From: Peribolospora baueri
Lineage: Eukaryota; Basidiomycota; Peribolosporomycetes; Peribolosporales; Peribolosporaceae
Assembly (NCBI GenBank): GCA_029717555.1
Contig: JAMDHS010000023.1
Location: 124,001 to 188,000, forward strand
Direction of reading: 5' to 3'
DNA length: 64,000 nt
Every line of letters begins with the position of its first letter. Within the stretch, counting starts at the first letter, position 1. Made by a program: the position numbers and the translations under genes. This document shows positions 23,622 through 35,562 of this stretch, piece after piece. The notes under the pieces are model-generated. The model was not told the origin of the DNA, searched no databases, and saw nothing but the letters and a program-made list of their open reading frames with translations.

Positions 23622-26217
23622 ATGCCCCTTCTCAGCTTCTCTCCCGCCTTCGCCAGCTCTTCGCGCTATCTGATCACCCGCGCCACGTCCAGCTCTCTGC
23701 TCTCTGTTCGCTACTTTGCTCCATCTTCCCAAAGACCAATGTCAGTACCTCCAGTGGCGCCGACCTCCGATCCCCTGCCCTCGCTCCAGGCGGCAGCTGA
23801 AGCGCAGGGCGACAAGGTGCGCAAGCTCAAGGCGGAGAAGGCAGATGCCTCCGTCATTTCCAAGGAGGTTGAATTGCTCAAGAGCTTGAAGGCTCAGGTC
23901 GCTCAGGCCGCAGGCGGCGGAGCTGTGCAAGGAGATGGCGTCGTGAAGAAGGAGGGCGGCAAGTCGAAGGGCAAGGAGAAGTTTACGTTGAAGACGCCCA
24001 AGGTAAGGGCGAGGGCACCATCTTGGAGGACCAACGTTTGTGGTTATCCGAGCAAAGAGCTAATCTTTCTTGGCACGGCCACAGGGCACACGGGACTGGT
24101 CACCGTTAGAGATGGCCCTACGCGAGCACATCTTCTCGACGATCACGACTGTCTTCAAGAAGCACGGCGCAGTGACTATTGACACGCCCGTCTTCGAGCT
24201 CAAGGAGATCCTGGCTGGCAAGTATGGCGAGGACTCCAAGCTCATCTATGACTTGCAGGACCAGGGTGGAGAGCTGTGTAGCTTGCGGTATGACCTCACG
24301 GTGAGCGTGCGACGAGGTTCTCAGACGGGAAAGTTAAGGTCGATCGGTTTGACCAGGGAGCTCATGTACCTGTCGTTGTTCTATGGCCTTGTAGGTACCG
24401 TTCGCGCGCTTCCTGGCGATGAACGGAGCGACGATTCAGAACATCAAGCGCTACCACATTGCAAAGGTCTACCGACGCGACCAGCCCGCCATGACCAAAG
24501 GAAGGATGCGCGAGTTCTACCAATGCGTGAGCGAGCCTTGAAAGTCTGGGAGGCTCCAGGCTCTATTGTTGTGGCGAGGTCGGCGCACTGACTTTACTAT
24601 TGGCGCGCACTTGCCTCGCTGTGGACAGGATTTTGACATTGCTGGCACATACGACTCTATGGTTCCTGATGCGGAAGTGCTGTGCACCTTGTGCGAAGTG
24701 CTAGAGGCGCTCGATGTCGGCGAGTTCACTGTCAAAGTACGTACCTAGAGCTTTCAGCGTGGTCTAATAGCGCCCATCGCTCACGATGTCTCTCGTCTGA
24801 TCGCTTCTCAGCTGAACCACCGCAAGATTCTTGACGGAATTTTCGAGCTTTGCGGTGTGCCGTCGGACAAGATCCGGACCATTTCCTCGGCGGTGGATAA
24901 GCTTGACAAGGTGAGAATGCGTTATCGGGGTCGCCATTCGCGTCCGTCGTTCTGCATTCGAAAGACGCTGACTCAGAAGACGCGGCGTCGCGAACTACTT
25001 CGACGGATCGTAGTCTCCATGGTCTGAGGTCCGACGAGAGATGACGGAGGATAAGGGTTTGGACGGGGCGGTGGCAGACCGCATTGGAGAATACGTTAAG
25101 CTCAAAGGTAAGAAAACGGCTCGACGTGGACGAGGATGGTCAATGATGGGGAAGACGCACGAACTGAAATCTGACATGTTGACGTATGCGTGCAGGTGGA
25201 GAAGATTTGCTCGAAAAGCTGAAGAGCGATGACAAGCTGGTTGGCAATGTGTCCGCTGCGGAGGGCATCAAAGACATGGAGACCTTGTTCGGCTATCTCA
25301 AGGCCTTTGGCGTGCTCAAGAAGGTGCGATTTTTCCCGCTCCTCAGGTTAGGCGGAGCACGTTGTTGGGGTGAGGCTGACTAGGCGCTGGACTATTTCGC
25401 TTGCTCGCTCTGCAGATGTCGTTTGACCTGTCTCTCGCACGAGGATTAGACTACTACACCGGCATCATCTACGAAGCCATTGTGGAAGCGTCCGCACCCC
25501 CTGGCTTTAAGCCGTCCGAGAACGGCGGCTCTTCTGCCGCTGCGGCGGCGCCCGCGAAGCCGGTGGTGAAGAAGAAGACGGACGAGGAGGATGAACTGGA
25601 CGAGTCGACCGTCGGCGTGGGCTCCATCGCCGCCGGTGGCCGGTACGACAACCTGGTGGGCATGTTCTCCGGCAGCAAAAAACCGAATGCCGTTCCCTGT
25701 GTGGGCGTGAGCGTGGGAGTCGAACGCGTGTTCAGCATCCTCATGCAGAAGGCCAAGGAGAAGGATGGAGGAGAGCTGAGGCGGAAGGGCGTCGACGTGT
25801 TCGTCATGAGCATGGGAGAAGGGCTTCTGCTGGAAAGGATGGCGGTCGCAAAGCAGCTTTGGGACGCCGGTATCAAGGTGCGTCAAGTCGCGCTTCAAAT
25901 CCATAGCCAGCTGGTGTGGGTCTTTCGCTCACTGCTTCTTTTTTTTTTTTTATCTCGCCCCTCTTCGACGTGATCCGCGACAGGCCGAGTTCCTCTACAA
26001 GGTCAAGCCCAAGGGCCGGGCGCAGTTCGAAGCGATCGAGAAGGACCGGATCCCATTCGCCGTCATGGTGGCGCCCGACGAGCTCAAGGCGGGCCTCGTG
26101 CGCGTCAAGGCGCAGGTGGGGAAGGAGGGCGATGCAGGCAAGGGAGAGGAGGTGAAGCGAGACGATCTGGTGGCGTACATCAAGGAGAAGATGGAAAAGA
26201 TGGACTTGTCCGCCTAA
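23622..26217 (+). CDS. HTS1: Histidyl-tRNA synthetase, cytosolic and probably mitochondrial forms
   Basis: Class II synthetase charging tRNA-His. Nine exons: 23622-24002, 24085-24300, 24395-24526, 24629-24736, 24812-24910, 25014-25107, 25196-25323, 25416-25877 and 25984-26217 (617 residues from the first ATG). The first 39 residues are Ser/Arg-rich without acids ([20 protein letters not shown]), a mitochondrial presequence. A second in-frame ATG at 23739 (MSVPPVAP) would give a 578-residue cytosolic enzyme, the arrangement known for yeast HTS1. A WHEP-type helix pair follows ([20 protein letters not shown]). Motif 2 is seen in RYDLTVPFARF and [20 protein letters not shown]. The histidine loops are [13 protein letters not shown] and [18 protein letters not shown]. 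The C-terminal anticodon-binding domain contains [18 protein letters not shown]. An acidic/Ala-rich insert ([20 protein letters not shown]) interrupts the catalytic domain. Confidence 0.95.
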
Positions 26218-26714
26218 TCCTTTCTCGGCCCCTTCCTCGGCTGTCAGCTGGCGTTACGGCTAGTTGTATGTAGGTCATAATTCGCGTCGCATTTGCTGGA
26301 CGGAATAGAGCTCGTCCTCGTCCTCGTTTTCTCTTCCCAGCAGTCGAATCCCGCCCGTCACGCTAACTAACGCCGGTCGCTCGCTTGAGGAGGTGTTTGC
26401 GAAGAGAGGAATGGACAATCCGACTTGTTCCGACGCTCAACCAAGGCCAAACCAACGTACGTGCGGAGCAGAACAGGTACGGTATGTGCTGTACGTCCAA
26501 AAGGGGGACACACTTGGTCCATCGAAAGGGCTAGCTAGCCGCACGGACCAGTCTAGAGAAGATCCGACGATGCGTGGGGCAAAGAAAGCGAAAGGGCTAG
26601 AAAAAAAAGAATCTGGCAATCCCTGTCTTCCCTGAATTCAAACAAATCCACCGCCTCTCTGCCTCCCCGGCTCGGCTCGGATCGCGGATCGAATCGAATC
26701 CGACCAGATCAGAG
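26218..26714. other. Convergent intergenic region
   Basis: 3' UTRs of HTS1 and CYB2. A GAATCGAATC-type short repeat lies near 26690-26700. Nothing else was recognised. Confidence 0.45.
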
Positions 26715-29205
26715 TTAGAGTTTGAACTTGGGGTCCGCAGGCAAGGACAAGGCCATCTTTTCGTACACCTGCGCGCCGTGCGATTTGGGCACGGCGTTCA
26801 CGTGCGTCTCGAGGCCGCGCGTGTCGACCATTTGGGGGACGACGTCCGCGAGGGTGGGGGCGCCGACGAGGCGCATGTTCATCTAAGGGAACGGGAAGGA
26901 AGGACCGAGGGCGGGAGATTGTAGGGTTATGAGAAAGGGTTGCTTCTGTCGCGTTTTTACGGCGTCAAAGTCGCGCTCACCTCCATCTCCGCCTTGAGGA
27001 GTTGGATGGCCCTTACGACGCCCTCCGAACCGTAGGCCGAGTAGGCGTACAAGAACGGCCGGCCGATGCTGCAAAGCGGAGAAAGCCGAACCGAGGCCCA
27101 CGACGAGTCCCACAGGTAGAAAAGGGGGGTGGGTTGAGAGACGAGGGCGGCGTTAAACGCTAGCATAGACAGCAGGGGATCGCGAGACGACATACGTACC
27201 CTACAGCCTTAGCACCCATGGCGACAGCCTTGAGGACGTCGGAAGCGCGTCGGACGCCGCCGTCGACGAAGATGTCAAAGTCAGGCCTGTAGAGGCCACG
27301 CGCTTTGAGAGCCGGGACGACCTCTGCGAGGACTTCGATGCCAGAGCGGGAGCTGAGGGGGGTAGTGGGTGGGGGAGAGGATGTCAGTAAGACGAAGAGG
27401 CTGGGAAAAAAAAGTTTAAAAAACGGAGTAGAGCACTCACTAGTCCAACTGCCTGCCTCCGTGGTTACTGAGCACAACGCCTGCACACCCCACCTCGGCC
27501 GCCATCACGGCGTCCTCCCAGCATTGGACGCCCTTCAGGATGATGGGCATGGACGTTATGCTCTTGAGCCACGCCACGTCTTTCCAGTCGAGGCCAGGGT
27601 CGATGAAAGAGGAGATGGCGCGAGCGGCGCCTTGCGAGCGGTCCACACTGCCGCCTTGCTGGACCTTGGACCCTGTGGGCAGCAGGGGGTTGACGATGGG
27701 GTGCGCTCGTCAACCTTGGGAAGAAAAAGGCCACATCTCATCACGACCCCAGCCTGTCACCTCAACTGCTCACCGACATCATCAAACTTCATCCGCATGT
27801 CCTTCTCCCTCCTGCCGAGCTGGGGAGCGTCGACAGTGACGAACAGGCCTTTGATCCCGCGTTCCTCGGCGCGACGAACGATCTTTTCGGTGATCTTGTG
27901 GTCCTTGTTGACGTAGAGCTGGAAGAACTGTACTTGACCTGGTTCGGCGGCATCGACGATCTCATCGAAGGAGCAGGAAGCCAACGTAGGGATCTGAGAG
28001 CATAAGAAAAGGATGTGAGGGTAGTGAGACAGAAAATCCAGTAAGTGAGTATTTGCTCGAGACTACGCGCACCCGAGAGCTGCCTCACCATCTGAATCAA
28101 ACCCTCCTTAGCGGCGGCCCTGGTCAAGTTGATTTCTCCGTCCGGATGACCGAGCTTGCCGAGGGCGGTGGCAGTGATGTAGATGGGCATGGAGCTCTTG
28201 TGACCCAGTAAGGTGGTGGAATAATCGACGTTGGTGACGTCGCGCAGGATTCGAGGCCTGAACCAGATGCGGGAAAAGGCGTTGGTGTTTTCCCGCATCG
28301 TCACTTCATCGTCCGCGCCGGAGGAGTAATAGGCCCATGCCGTCGGCCGCATGACGGTCTTGGCGATGGCCTAGAAGTGCGGGAACGCAACAAGATGGAG
28401 AGAAGATCGACGCAGATGCGAGAGAAGTCAGGGCTGAGGACTCATAGACGGACGAATACATAGTCGTCTTGCCGCGATGGTCGACGACAAACCCACCTCA
28501 AAGTCATACAAGTTGAGCACCTGATCCAAAGCCGGCAACCTCTTATACCTGGCGAGACGCTCCTTCTCCTCGGCGGTCACCTCCTTGACGACCTTCTTGA
28601 CGGTGCTGGGATCGACTCTGCCGAGGCACTTCTCCGGCGGCAGGTTCTCGTCGATGGTGCCGGGAGGGTGAATGGGATCGTACTCCTCTGTTGCGTCCTT
28701 GCCGGCGTACTTGAGAATGATCTTCGAGCCGCCGGGGTGGTCGGGCTTGGTGGGAGGAGAAATGACGGCGAACAGGCCAGGTTCAGCGACGGCATTGGTG
28801 AAACCGGAACGCGTCGATTTGCCAGTCCACTGCTCACCAAGAACTCGGTCACGTCGTATACCTAGGCGGGCGGTTCGCAAAGTGGCGTCGCAGCATACAT
28901 CGTGAGCCAGCAGCACAAGCGTGGGGCAATTGAAGCGTGCAAGCGGCGAGGACTGGGCAGACGGGCACGGCGGGCGACGGCTCACCTTGCCATGGACGAT
29001 GATGTGGCAGTCTTCCGGCTTGTTGTGCTTCGCCACCTAGGAGACGGAAGGTGGTACAATGGAGGGGAGGAAGCGAGGACGGGCGCGTGAGCACGCCTGT
29101 CGGATGGCCGAGCGGGCCGACGGCGACGAGACACGGAAGGCAGAGAGAAAGCGGAGGGAAGAAGAAACGCACCTCGTCGGCTGTGATGAGTTTCTCGGAC
29201 GGCAT
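26715..29205 (-). CDS. CYB2: L-lactate dehydrogenase (flavocytochrome b2)
   Basis: Oxidises L-lactate to pyruvate and passes electrons to cytochrome c, usually in the mitochondrial intermembrane space. Ten exons: 29173-29205, 28986-29036, 28838-28861, 28497-28745, 28089-28370, 27774-27993, 27441-27672, 27200-27352, 26981-27068 and 26715-26882 (499 residues). The cytochrome b5 domain is KPEDCHIIVHGKVYDVTEFL then PDHPGGSKIILKYAGKDATE, with haem-ligand His in HPGG and in YDPIHPPG. The FMN domain has YYSSGADDEVTMRENTNAF, IYITATALGKLGHPDGE and FFQLYVNKDH. The active-site block is LSNHGGRQLDYSRSGIEVL (catalytic His) and the phosphate block DIFVDGGVRRASDVLKAVAM. An 8-codon exon is required. The ATG chosen gives MPSEKLITADEV with no presequence; see the finding on a possible upstream extension. 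Confidence 0.93.
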
Positions 29206-30517
29206 TCTGAGCTGCTTCGAGGCAGGGATGAAGGGAAGGGTTTCGCGGTGAGGTCGGCGGAGAGCAGGCGAGCAAGCGAGGCGAACAAGCAAGGCGAACA
29301 AGCGAGGCGAGGTGGACAAGACGGAGACGGAGATGGTGGTGGAGGACGAAGATGTGGGAGCGCAAGACAAGAAGGTGCCGACGCCGGAAGCAAGCTGTCA
29401 ACGATCGGCATCAACGCTCGTCCGTCGGTCAGTTCGGTCGGTGCGGGGTTCAATGCCGCGTTTGCCCGACGACGACAAGGACAACTGCGACATGTCTCCG
29501 GCTTCTTTCTTCTTCCCAAGCCAGTCTAACGCGGACGACCGACGAGGTGCCTCTGCCCAGACACCGACGATGACTGCCGACGGCGACAAACCCATTGGAC
29601 GGACGACCGCCGGGCACAGGTCACTGCCATTGCACCCGATGCTCTTCTGCGCACGCACCTGATATCGGTCCGGGAGGGAACGGCTCGAGGCCAATACAGA
29701 CGACGGCGACGCTGGATGGCGTGGACACAGTGGGATAGAAAAAAGGAAGGAAGAAAGAAAGAAAAAAAATTATGGCCGCCCTGGAGGCGACAAGACGGCA
29801 ACATGAGCAAGCGCTTTGCATTGGAGGCCTACGCGCCGGCAAACTGTCCTCCGGAAAACGGGCAGACTGCTCAGACTTCGTCTTCCTCCAGTCTCGGTGG
29901 AAATGACCGTCGAGCACGTCTTTTTTGTGCACACTAAACTGTGTTTCCACAAAAGGGAGCAAAGGTGGAAGACGTTCAAACGACATCGTTCATCCTCTTC
30001 CAGCACCGCCGGCGCGACCTTATGGTCAATCGCGTCCCCACGTTTTTCTCTCCTTTTGGCGACAACAGGCACAGGGGCACGCAACGGACTCCCTTCGGAC
30101 GAAATACTTCGTGCTGAAGTCAACGGCTGCACACCGTGGCGGACGGACGGGCCATACTTGATACAGAGCCACAACATACGTATGGTTGCGACTGCTCAGA
30201 GGCAACACAAACACAGTCTAGCTAGCATTGTACAAAATCCGTGCGCAGGTGATTAGGGAGGGATGGTGTCCTGAAAAGGTATGTGATGCGAGCTTGGCTT
30301 GTGTCCACGTCCAGGCAAGGGCCCGGAGAGTAAGAGCGAATGCATAAATAACTCGGCAGACCCTCAGGTAGCGGCGGATCTAGGTTTAAGGCAAGCAAGA
30401 GAGGTTCGAGAACGAAAGGTGAAACGAGGCAAGTCAGAGAAGATACCAAGCATGCGCCATGATGATGTGGAACTGAGCTGGCGCATGGTCCCAAGGCGCT
30501 GTTATCGGCCTGTACTG
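29206..30517. other. Intergenic, CYB2 promoter and TRK 3' end
   Basis: 1.3 kb between two minus-strand genes. The part next to CYB2 (29206-29370) stays open in the CYB2 frame without an ATG. The rest has only short ORFs on both strands with no recognisable family, an A-rich GAAAGAAAG stretch near 29740-29770 and no repeat pair. Confidence 0.4.
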
Positions 30518-33500
30518 TCACTGCTGGTTGGCGTCTGCGAGAGGAGCAGCCGGAGCAATGGATGAGACGTTCAGTTTGACCTGCTGACTCACGAAGGCAT
30601 CCGGAGCACTCACCTCTTCGCCCACCCCATGGCCTTCCAACCGCGGCTTCTTTTCCACCGTCGCGCTTTGAGAAGCCCGCCGTCCGTCTCTCTCCTTCTT
30701 CTTCGAATCATTTCCTTTCCCGCTTCTTTCCTTCATCTCCACGAGCCACTGTCCGCCGTCTCCACCTCCCTTCCGAGACACATCCGCGCTTCCATCCGTT
30801 CTTGCCGTCGTGCGGCTGACCGTTTGACTGAGAGGCCGGAACAGGTGATCACGAGACACCGGTCTCTCGCTCGTCTCGACCTCAGCTTCTATGTCGCCTT
30901 TCCGGCTCTTGCCCGGCACCACGCGAGAAAATGCCGTTCCCTCCGCCCGTTCGCCACTCGCAGAGCCCATGCGGCTGTATGCATCGGTGTTGTCGTCGTC
31001 CACGACGCCATACTCCTCGTCGTAGGCCGGGGCGCTGGACATGCTCCGCGACGGTTGGCGGTACGTGCTTCTATCATCTGCGTCTTCGGCTTCTACCTCT
31101 CCTGGAAGGAGCACGGCGCGATCGATGGCGACCGGGAGACCGCGGTGTCTGCCTCGAATCATGACCATCATGACGATGAGCTTGGACAGCGTCCTGAAAG
31201 CGCCGCTCTAGAACAGGCAAAAAGAGCCAACTGTCAGGAAAAAGACCCAAACTTCAAACGCTCGAAATCTAAAGGACGTACTAGAGAAAAATTATCGTAA
31301 GGAACGCCCAAGCTTAGTCCGACAGTTCCATATGCCGAGGTGAGCTCAAAGATGATAGTGAAGACTGTACAGCAAATAAGTTCCGGTGAGAAAAGAACAC
31401 CAGCGGTAGAAGATCCGGCGGACTTGTCAACCAGGCCGCCAAAAAAAAGGAAACAACTGATAGGCACTTACCGTTGAACCAATAATCCGACTCGCGATCC
31501 TTAATGTTATGCCTTTCGACGATACAGACCAACCAGAGGGCGAATCCGAGCCACCAAATATCTGCAATACCAGGTCACGCATGTTACAGCGGCGTCAGCG
31601 TACTACATCCCTCCCAAGCCCATCGCGTTTCTCACGAGAACACACTCACCAAAAGCGAGCTGCTTCCTAGCGTGCGAAGCAAGGTAATTCCCCCAAAGTT
31701 TCGCCTTATCGCCCGTCTTGCTGCTGTGGACCGGCTCGTCGTCGTCGTAGTTGATAGGCTCTGCGAAGATGCCCAGCGAGCGCTCCTCGTACACGTTCGT
31801 GGAGCGCACGGAGAGGGCGATGGGGTAGACGGAGACATACATCATGATCACGTAGAGCACCCTGAATTGAAACCAAGTCGATGCGATCAGCATACGGCGG
31901 AAAATCACGAAGCATACGCGAAAGACGTACTGGACAGCCGGGGCAAGGGCAGAAAGAGGTACGATCTGGAATCCAGCCGCCCGGACTGGACATCGGATGC
32001 AATCAATGACGTCAGCGAGCTCATCAGCTAAAAAACAACCCCAGTCGCCCTGCTCACCAGCCACGCTCTGCAAGACGCCGTCAGCAACCCTAGTCCCCAC
32101 CGGGATATCCTCAATAACCGGTGTCCCGATATCGAGGACCAAGAAGCTAACCCAGTCGGTCAAGCTGACCGCACAAAGATGAATCAACTGATGGTCAGCC
32201 GACGTGAATTGCCGATGTTACAACCGACAAGAGAAGAGTGGCACCTCACTCACGTCAGCATAATGATGACAGTGAAGAGGAACCATGTTTGGACCGAGGG
32301 GAAAAGATACACGAAGCATCGACGAGGATGATCGAGGAGGAAGCGGAAAGTTTCGTACGCTCGAGACCGAGTTGGGACGCATTTCGAAAGCACCCAGCTG
32401 TAGGTGAACAGCGGAGTTCGAGGTGAGCTCAGCTGCAAAACTCGGACTGGTCGAAAGAAAAAGTGCTCACATGAAGAATCGAAGAAAAACCGGCTGTGGC
32501 GGGTGGAAAGTGTCAACATTTTTGGACAAAATAGCTCATCTGATGCTGATGTACGACGCCAAGCAGCTACTCACGAAGGCAGTATTGCCGGCCAGGATAA
32601 GAAACGACAGTACGAAGATCATCAGATAGGCGTCCTGGAAAGGGACCATGCTCTGGTCTACGACAGAAAAAGCCGAAAGGGCAAGCAGTGAGCTCTCATG
32701 CTGGCAAAACTCTTGGACTGGGTAGGCGGGCAGGGGAGACTCGTTTGCACGACCCACCGAAAAGGGACATGCCAGTGTTTGTATACGCTGACACAACGTT
32801 GAAGAACCAGAACCTATCGGGGAACGTGAGGTGTGTTGTCAGACGAGGCCATTCGGATCGTAGCAGACCGAGAGTCGACGAGCGCCCAGGATAGACGAGA
32901 CGTCTCCGCTTACCAAATAGGATCGACATGATATCCGCTCTGCTCATCCAAAGCGCGCCTATACTTCTCCGCATTGCGGGCGTGGGTAAGCCAAGGCGCG
33001 ACGAGGAGGACGCAAAACAAGTTGACGCCGAGCCAGTAAACAGGAATGAGTGTAGAGAGCATGTCGAGTGCTCGGTACTCCACGCCTCCCAGCTCCTCTC
33101 GCTGTGCCTCCGTAAGGGCGTGGAATACGGAGTTGCGAGACACGGTCGCATCAAAGGAGATGTACGGCGCCGGTCGGCTTGACGTCTCTCCGCTTGTGGA
33201 GCCTCCGCCGCCGGAGACGACGGAGGTATAGGTGGAAGTGTGCGGCACGGTGAGAGTGCGGGCAAAGCGTTTCTGAACCTTGGGGAATACGCGTCGGACA
33301 ACGAAGCCAATCATCGCAAACGGCGTCGGCCACCCGCCATAGCCTCGGGATTTAGACGAGGTCATCGTGCGCGATAGTGGTACGCCAGGGCCTGACCGAC
33401 TTGAATGCTGAGGCCGCGATGGGATCGAGGCCCTCTGACCCGATAGGGCTGATCAAAGCCGAGCAGGGAAACGGATCCGGTCAGACATCGAGATTGTCGC

Positions 33501-35562
33501 ATAGGCCTATCGTGTCTGGTTCAATAACTTTACTACTCACTCCGCTCCATATTGACGTCCGCGTTCCCGACTCCTCGATATCGTATCGAGCCAAGGGTCG
33601 TCAAGGCGGGCCTGCTGCCCACGTGAGGAGGCTCGACAAACTCGACGGTTTGACTTCGGGGAAACGGATCACCTGAATGAGACGAGCAAGCGAGCGGAAG
33701 GAGGAAACATGATTGATCAGCATCGAAGGAGTGCTGCTCGTCGCCTTCAATTCCTCCGACAAGACGAAACGGGGATGCCATTACTCATGACAAAGAGGCG
33801 CTCACCGTGTGGAGAAGGACCGGACGCCGACCCGTCACCCTTTCTGAATTCGTCGGAACCCGGCTCAGAGCCTCGACGGCGATGTTGTCGGCTTCTGAAT
33901 GCTTCGGTAGCCTCCGCGCTAGTCGGCAAAGTGGACGACGGACAGAGCAAGGCCAAAGAAAGATGAGCGTCTGAATCACTGGCAGTCCTGTGGTATGCGC
34001 AATTAACGTCCAATGTGGACTCTCACAAATGCGGTGTCCTACCCTCCCTACTTTCTCGAACGAACGTCTCCGCCCGGCCCAGTAGAATGCCTCCTGACGG
34101 CGGTTCGACAGCCGAGTGCAGCCTCGACCTCGCCGTCCCAGGGTCAGCCTCGGTACGACGAGCATCCTCCTCTTCAATCTCAATAGTCGGAGGCCCGACG
34201 TCATCTGGTGACGTCGGTCTTTCCCTTTTGAGGGGAAGCTGGAGTGCCAAACCGGCCTGTTTCGGGGACCGAGGGAGGGAGGAGACGGAAGAACGAGAGG
34301 GAGCTGCCTGGGAGCTGCCGAGCCCGAGTTGGGGAAAGCCTTCGGTGCGTTCCCTCGCGTCTTCATCCGGCGACGAACCCGATGGAATCGCCTCTTCACC
34401 TTCTCTTCCCGTCCCTCCATAAGGCGGTGCAGGAGCCGAAGCACTTTGTTCCCCAACTTCAGTGTCCATCGCCATGCTCGTCGCCACCTCTCGCTCCCGC
34501 GCCAACCGTGCTTCCGCAGCCTGACGATCCAGTTGTCGCTGGGCAGTTTCCTGGTTGGACTTGGAGGAGATGGCACCCATTGGGTTGACGAGCACGGCGG
34601 GCGTTTCGAGCCTCCTGACCATGTCTTTCCTGATTTTGCCCCGCTTGCCCGGTTTTCCCGCCGGAGGGCGTTTTTCGACGCGAGATGCGGGCGTCGTCCC
34701 TTCCTCTGCTGGCATCGCCGCTTTTGGCGAGCCATGTTCGGTGTCCGGGTCTAAAGATCGAGAGAAGGAGGGGGTAGAAGGATAACTCCCACCAACCTTT
34801 CCGTCCCGGCCGGGCACGCCACCAACGCCTAACTGATCCTTGAGAAACTGGAAGATCCTGCGTTTTCCTTTAAGCCTTTGCTCCTCTAGCTCGATCTCTA
34901 CGGCGCGTTGACGAGATTTTGGGTTGTTCCGCACCACCGCTTCGAATTTGAGCCGGAAGAAGTGGCTGACAGTTGACAAGGTAGCGAACAATTGAAGAAG
35001 TCAGATATCTTCCCGTATCTGGCACATGAGAGTACGCCGAAACTCACCGCCTGATCAAGACCATAAGTACGGAGACAGCGCTCTAAATGAAAGGAAATAC
35101 ACTATCGGCGGCCATTCTTCTATCAACATGCCTCGACGGCGTGTCACACGACCGGGAGCAGCGATGCGGGACTCACAGTGTTACCGATACACATGAGGAA
35201 GAACAAGATGGCGCGCTGCCACTGTGTTATGGTACTAAGATTGAGCGTGCTGAGACCGGTGACGGTCATGGCGCTGACACACACGAAAAGACAGTCGATA
35301 TAGGGGTGGGGGTACTCTTCACCGTTGGAGGCATAGAAGATGGCCGAGAAAACGAGAGGAATGACGATGAAGGCGCCCATGTGAATGCGGCTGAGCCCCA
35401 AATCACAAAATGGACAGGGATGAGAGAGAGCAAATGCAGAGAGCCCGGTCTGAAGTGAAGGAGGGAGAGCAGACGGAAGGCTCACTAGAAATTAAGGTGC
35501 TCGGCGGCGAAACCCCTCAGGCCTGGGGCGCGCTTGAGGAAGGGGGGTACCTCGGACTTCAT
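30518..35562 (-). CDS. TRK1: TRK-type potassium transporter
   Basis: High-affinity K+ uptake at the plasma membrane. Seventeen exons run from 35486-35562 down to 30518-31207 (1199 residues). Internal exons are 35177-35390, 35048-35082, 34027-34965, 33806-33987, 33541-33672, 32914-33391, 32758-32813, 32575-32657, 32471-32493, 32254-32397, 32058-32164, 31931-31985, 31650-31861, 31472-31561 and 31282-31364. Four pore loops each keep the selectivity Gly: VSAMTVTGLSTLNLS, VVSAYTNTGMSLF, VAVRAAGFQIVPLSALAP and TSAYGTVGLSLGVP. Other marks are HLNFYRIHMGAFIVIPLVFS, the large hydrophilic cytosolic loop after HFFRLKF (about 400 residues), GSRPALTTLGS, and FVYLFPSVQTWFLFTVIIM. The end has MIRGRHRGLPVAIDRAVLLP and an acidic/Ser-rich tail. 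The start (MKSEVPPFLKRAPG) is the first ATG in frame; an upstream exon is possible. Confidence 0.92.

Noticed and set aside
28746-28837. Retention of CYB2 intron 3 as an insertion in the haem loop
   Set aside because: The intron is 92 bases, so retention would shift the frame; the open frame across it belongs to a different phase from VYDVTEFL.
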